From positions 496,001 through 560,000 of the forward strand of contig NZ_CP186274.1 of the NCBI RefSeq assembly GCF_049331405.1: 64,000 nt of DNA, given 5' to 3'. The translations under genes were made by a program, and so were the position numbers. This stretch comes from PoT sp049331405. GTDB lineage: Bacteria; Planctomycetota; Planctomycetia; Isosphaerales; Isosphaeraceae. The notes beneath the pieces are model-generated. The model searched no databases. It was not told the origin of the DNA and saw only the letters and a list, made by a program, of their open reading frames with translations. Below, one piece after another: positions 61,143 through 64,000 of this stretch (the first letter of the stretch is position 1; every line of letters starts with the position of its first letter).

Positions 61143-62258
61143 TCAGAGCGCGTCGCTGCTGATGACTTCGCCCATGTTGCGGGTGCCGAGCGCCCACCAT
61201 GACGAGATGCTGATGGTGTTCTTGATGAACTTGACCGAGCCGTCGGCCATGCCCATGTTCACGCCGCCCGAGTGGTTGCTGCTCGGCGGGACGCCGTCCT
61301 GGACGCTCCCGTAGCCGCCGGTGTTGGTGTCGGCCTGGTTGTCGCAGCCGATCGAGTTCGGCGGCATCCAGTGGTTGTAAGCGTCGAAGATGAAGAATGA
61401 GCCGGGGTGTCCCGAGATCCAGCAGTTGCCGTTGGCCGGGGACAGGCCGCCGAAGTCGGCCGTGGAACCGGGGAGGCTCTTGCACGCGTTGTAGAACTGC
61501 AGGGCCGAGGCGCCCGAGTTCATGCCGGAGTCCGGGGGCAGGTTCATGCCGCTGGGGAAGAGGTACGTCGTCGGCCGCTTGGTGGTGCTGATGGTGATCG
61601 AGCCGGGGCCGGAGCCCAGCAGCGTCTCGCTGAACATGGCCGTGTTCGAGGAGCCGTCCGTCACCGACTCGAGGCCGAACGAGCCGCAGTTGCCATTGGT
61701 GTAACCTTCCGAGATGCCGGGGTAGCTGTTCGCATCGGGTCGGAATGGGACGAAGATGCCGTTCCAGGCGCTCATCACCGAGGGGCCGCCGGCGTTCGCC
61801 ACGTAGTTCTTGAACCCGGCCTGGATCGTGGGGGTCCGCAGATTCTCCGACGGGCAGATGATCGTCGCGATCTGCGTGAACATCACGGTGGAGTTCTGCG
61901 GCGTGTTGTTGTAGTTGGGATTGCCGCCGTGGAGGCTCCAGTTGAGCGCATTGTACAAGGGCTGCTGTTCCATCTGCGGGAGCAGCATGGCCGTCCAGTC
62001 GAGCGGCCACCAGTCGCTGCTGATCTTGAACCAGGCCGAGGACAGGTTGCCGACGAGCGGCGGGAAGACGTTCTGCTGCGAATGATAGTTATGGACGGCC
62101 AGCCCCAATTGCTTGAGGTTGTTGACGCACTGCGCACGTCGGGCGGCCTCGCGGGCGGCCTGCACGGCCGGCAGGAGAAGGGCGATCAGCACGGCGATGA
62201 TCGCGATCACCACCAGCAGCTCGATCAGCGTGAATCCGGAACGACGACGGATTGGCAT
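61143..62258 (-). CDS. DUF1559 prepilin-type protein
   Basis: A 371-residue DUF1559 protein with the prepilin leader MPIRRRSG-FTLIELLVVIAIIAVLIALLL, AVQAAREAARRAQCVNNLKQLGLAVHNYHS, ESVTDGSSNTAMFSETLLGSG, and the C-terminal SNHSGGVNMGMADGSVKFIK. The start at 62258 is set by GGAGGT about 10 bases upstream; 53 residues of upstream open frame are excluded. Expected to be exported by the type II/IV pilus-like pathway. It is followed by a small lipoprotein gene. Clearly paralogous to the copy at 48936-49958. Confidence 0.92.
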   Translation of the reverse strand: MPIRRRSGFTLIELLVVIAIIAVLIALLLPAVQAAREAARRAQCVNNLKQLGLAVHNYHSQQNVFPPLVGNLSSAWFKISSDWWPLDWTAMLLPQMEQQPLYNALNWSLHGGNPNYNNTPQNSTVMFTQIATIICPSENLRTPTIQAGFKNYVANAGGPSVMSAWNGIFVPFRPDANSYPGISEGYTNGNCGSFGLESVTDGSSNTAMFSETLLGSGPGSITISTTKRPTTYLFPSGMNLPPDSGMNSGASALQFYNACKSLPGSTADFGGLSPANGNCWISGHPGSFFIFDAYNHWMPPNSIGCDNQADTNTGGYGSVQDGVPPSSNHSGGVNMGMADGSVKFIKNTISISSWWALGTRNMGEVISSDAL

Positions 62259-63720
62259 CGAATTCAGACCTCCAAGGACGGAGACGAGAACATTTGAAAA
62301 TCTCTGGGCTATTCCCCGGTCGATTCGAAGCGGTGTCGATGCGGCCTCGGGACCGGGGCCGTCGGACCCGGTCTCAGGCGCGATCATTATGAGCAGGCCG
62401 CTCGCGACGACCCGCATTCGCCGTCAAGGCCCGAGACCCGGGGGAACGAGCCGTCAATGATGACCGGCTGGGCGCGCACCCTCGGACGGGAGCCCGATTC
62501 CAATCGTTCGAGGGACCGGATAGCCCAACTGGAAGGGGGGAGTCCAGGAAGGGGGGGACTTACAGGGCTATCCGAGGACCGACGCAGAGACGCTCTCGCG
62601 GCCGAGCCGCGTGTAAAGTAAGGCCGTCTTTACCCAGTGCGAGGCAGGGCCTGCCTGTGGGCGCGATCAAGGAGCGGAGATGTCTCCTACCCTTGGATTG
62701 CAAGAGGATGGCGATCCCAGATCTTCTCACATTTCCCGGCCTGGCAGACCCATGTATGCCGAGCGGGTCGGGGATCGATCCGGCACAACCCTCCGCTCTT
62801 AATCCTCGTCGCGACCACTCCGCCGGCGTGAAGGAATGTGCCACTCCATGTGAGTCGCGGCTATTCCAATCAAGCTTGACGGGGTGATGTCACGACCGCA
62901 CACCACTCGCCCGGCCCGCTCGCGTTGCCTTGGGCGCAACAATGTCGCCACCAAGACCCACGAGCCCTATCCACTCAAAGCGTGCAGAGACCCGGCACTC
63001 GGAGTTCATGAAACTTATGTTCCATGGCTGATCCGATTTTGAGCAGAAATGGGCGCCATCTACTTTGTTCGACCACTCTTCGTAAGTTTACGGGGATCTT
63101 CACACTATGGCAAGACTTTGACAGAGAACTCCTTAGGAGTTAACGGTTAAAACGTCATCGATAGATTTGATGCAGAATGGGCTCCGATGCCTCGGCGTGA
63201 GCAGGCCATCTTCGGTTGATGCGGCAGGATGAGGATATATCGTATATAAATTTGTGAGGTCATGGAATCACCGGGGCCAATCGCGAGCCGCCGAATGGCC
63301 TGGTTGGGCGAGGAACTAGGTGAGATCTTATAATAAGGCTGATTGGAGTTGATGACCTTGCCCGTTCCGTGGTGCCTTCTGCATTAATAATAGTCCTGAT
63401 GCCGTTTTGCGTTGAAATGACGTCGAGGTCCCACTGATCGGATTCGGTGAATCCCCGATGGCTCGTGTCGCTGATGGCCCGGCCGGTCGGGTGATCTTTT
63501 CGGGATTTGCAAGAAGAGATGGCGGACGCCTTTCCGTTCGTTGATTCAATAAGTGGTCAAAATTAAGACGTCGAATCAGCACGATAAGATGATGGAATAA
63601 GTCGCCCATTGCCGAAAACCGCGGGGTTTGTTAGGACATCCCGGGAGGTTCGCTGCGCGTCTGGCTGGGTGTGGTCCTCTCTTTTCGGGCGCGAGAGTCT
63701 TTTGAAATCGAGACTGACTT
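62259..63720. other. long spacer, comparatively AT-rich in its second half
   Basis: About 1.46 kb without a credible gene. From about 62990 to 63620 the sequence becomes clearly richer in A and T than the rest of the window (for example TATATCGTATATAAATTTG around 63236-63254). Overlapping palindromes AACTCC-TTA-GGAGTT (63127-63141) and TTAAC-G-GTTAA (63140-63150) stand out. Frames here (for example 63328-63609 leftward) look non-coding. No transposase, att site or RNA gene was recognised. Confidence 0.5.
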
Positions 63721-64000
63721 ATGGATGCCCGGAGAAGGAGCCGGTTTCTCGCCTTCCTCGCCGTCCTGATACTGCTGGGGGCCGGCGAGGTGCTTCGGCG
63801 TCGCAATGCCACCTGGCGCGAGGTGCCGGTCGGTGCCTTCTGGGTCTCGCCTTATGTGCAGTGGGGGGATGACGCGACCGGCAAGGAGTTGGCGGTCCTC
63901 TGGCAGGCGCCCGACCGCGACGTCGAATGGTCGGTGGAGGTCCGCTCGACGTCGTCGGAATCCTGGAGGGAGGCCGAGGCGCCGAGGGCCATCGCCTACC
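63721..64000 (+). CDS. N-terminal part of a membrane-anchored protein, truncated by the window edge
   Basis: An open frame from an ATG at 63721 runs to the window end without a stop (93 codons). The product has a basic start and one hydrophobic segment (RFLAFLAVLILLGAGEVL, residues about 8-25), then WREVPVGAFWVSPYVQWGDDATGKELAVLWQAPDRDVEWSVEVRS, which looks like a fibronectin-III or purple-acid-phosphatase N-terminal-like beta domain. That would suit a metallophosphoesterase, but the catalytic part lies outside. Coding is supported by the signal or anchor and codon use. Confidence 0.6.
   Translation, partial: MDARRRSRFLAFLAVLILLGAGEVLRRRNATWREVPVGAFWVSPYVQWGDDATGKELAVLWQAPDRDVEWSVEVRSTSSESWREAEAPRAIAY

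Noticed and set aside
62560..62844. 94-codon leftward frame in the long spacer
   Set aside because: No domain, no ribosome-binding site, composition not like neighbouring genes.
63328..63609. 93-codon leftward frame in the AT-rich patch, considered as a transposase remnant
   Set aside because: No transposase motif could be recognised in this or the neighbouring frames and no terminal inverted repeats were found.

Overview
The window is GC-rich chromosomal DNA that reads as a planctomycete, most likely of the Isosphaeraceae (Singulisphaera/Paludisphaera/Tautonia-like). The evidence is the combination of gene families: DUF1559 prepilin-like proteins, two pairs of DUF1501 protein plus DUF1549/DUF1553 planctomycete cytochrome-type protein, an ECF sigma factor next to a Ser/Thr kinase with WD40 repeats, an ECF sigma factor fused to a membrane segment and carboxypeptidase-regulatory-like domains, and a secreted protein with the N-terminal LEGRQLLS motif. 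No tRNA, rRNA, CRISPR array, insertion sequence or integrase was recognised. Gene order is loose, with many long intergenic spacers and several strong hairpin terminators between convergent genes.

Region by region. 1-6 kb: a small exported protein, an RsmD-type rRNA methyltransferase, and the first DUF1501/DUF1549 pair. 6-14 kb: a secreted hypothetical protein, a HEAT-repeat protein with a degenerate metalloprotease motif, a membrane-anchored HEXXH metalloprotease candidate, and an ECF sigma / WD40 kinase operon. 14-28 kb: a T4 Rnl1-like RNA ligase, a secreted protein with a C-terminal DUF1559 domain, the second DUF1501/DUF1549 pair, the membrane-tethered ECF sigma factor, a small membrane protein and a FadR-type GntR regulator. 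28-36 kb: a secreted LEGRQLLS protein, an AEAPK-repeat secreted protein, a DacZ-like diadenylate cyclase, an alpha/beta hydrolase and enolase. 36-42 kb: a response regulator fused to an anti-sigma-type ATPase, an ExbB-ExbD-(GYF/ExbD) proton-channel operon, a Gly/Gln-rich membrane-anchored protein, a prepilin-like protein and AnmK. 42-50 kb: an ABC-2-type permease with two similar halves, a BON-MscS channel, a GH71/99-like secreted glycosidase and a DUF1559 prepilin.

50-60.5 kb is the most distinctive part: a HerA/VirB4-like ATPase, a giant TPM-domain coiled-coil membrane protein, a 59-aa membrane protein, a small helical (possibly TerB-like) protein, a double-domain AAA ATPase, and a PspA/IM30 (ESCRT-III superfamily) protein. 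I read these together as a candidate membrane-maintenance or membrane-remodelling system in which the AAA ATPase might act on the PspA polymer. The window ends with a DUF1559 gene plus small lipoprotein, a 1.46-kb spacer that becomes comparatively AT-rich, and the truncated start of a membrane-anchored protein.
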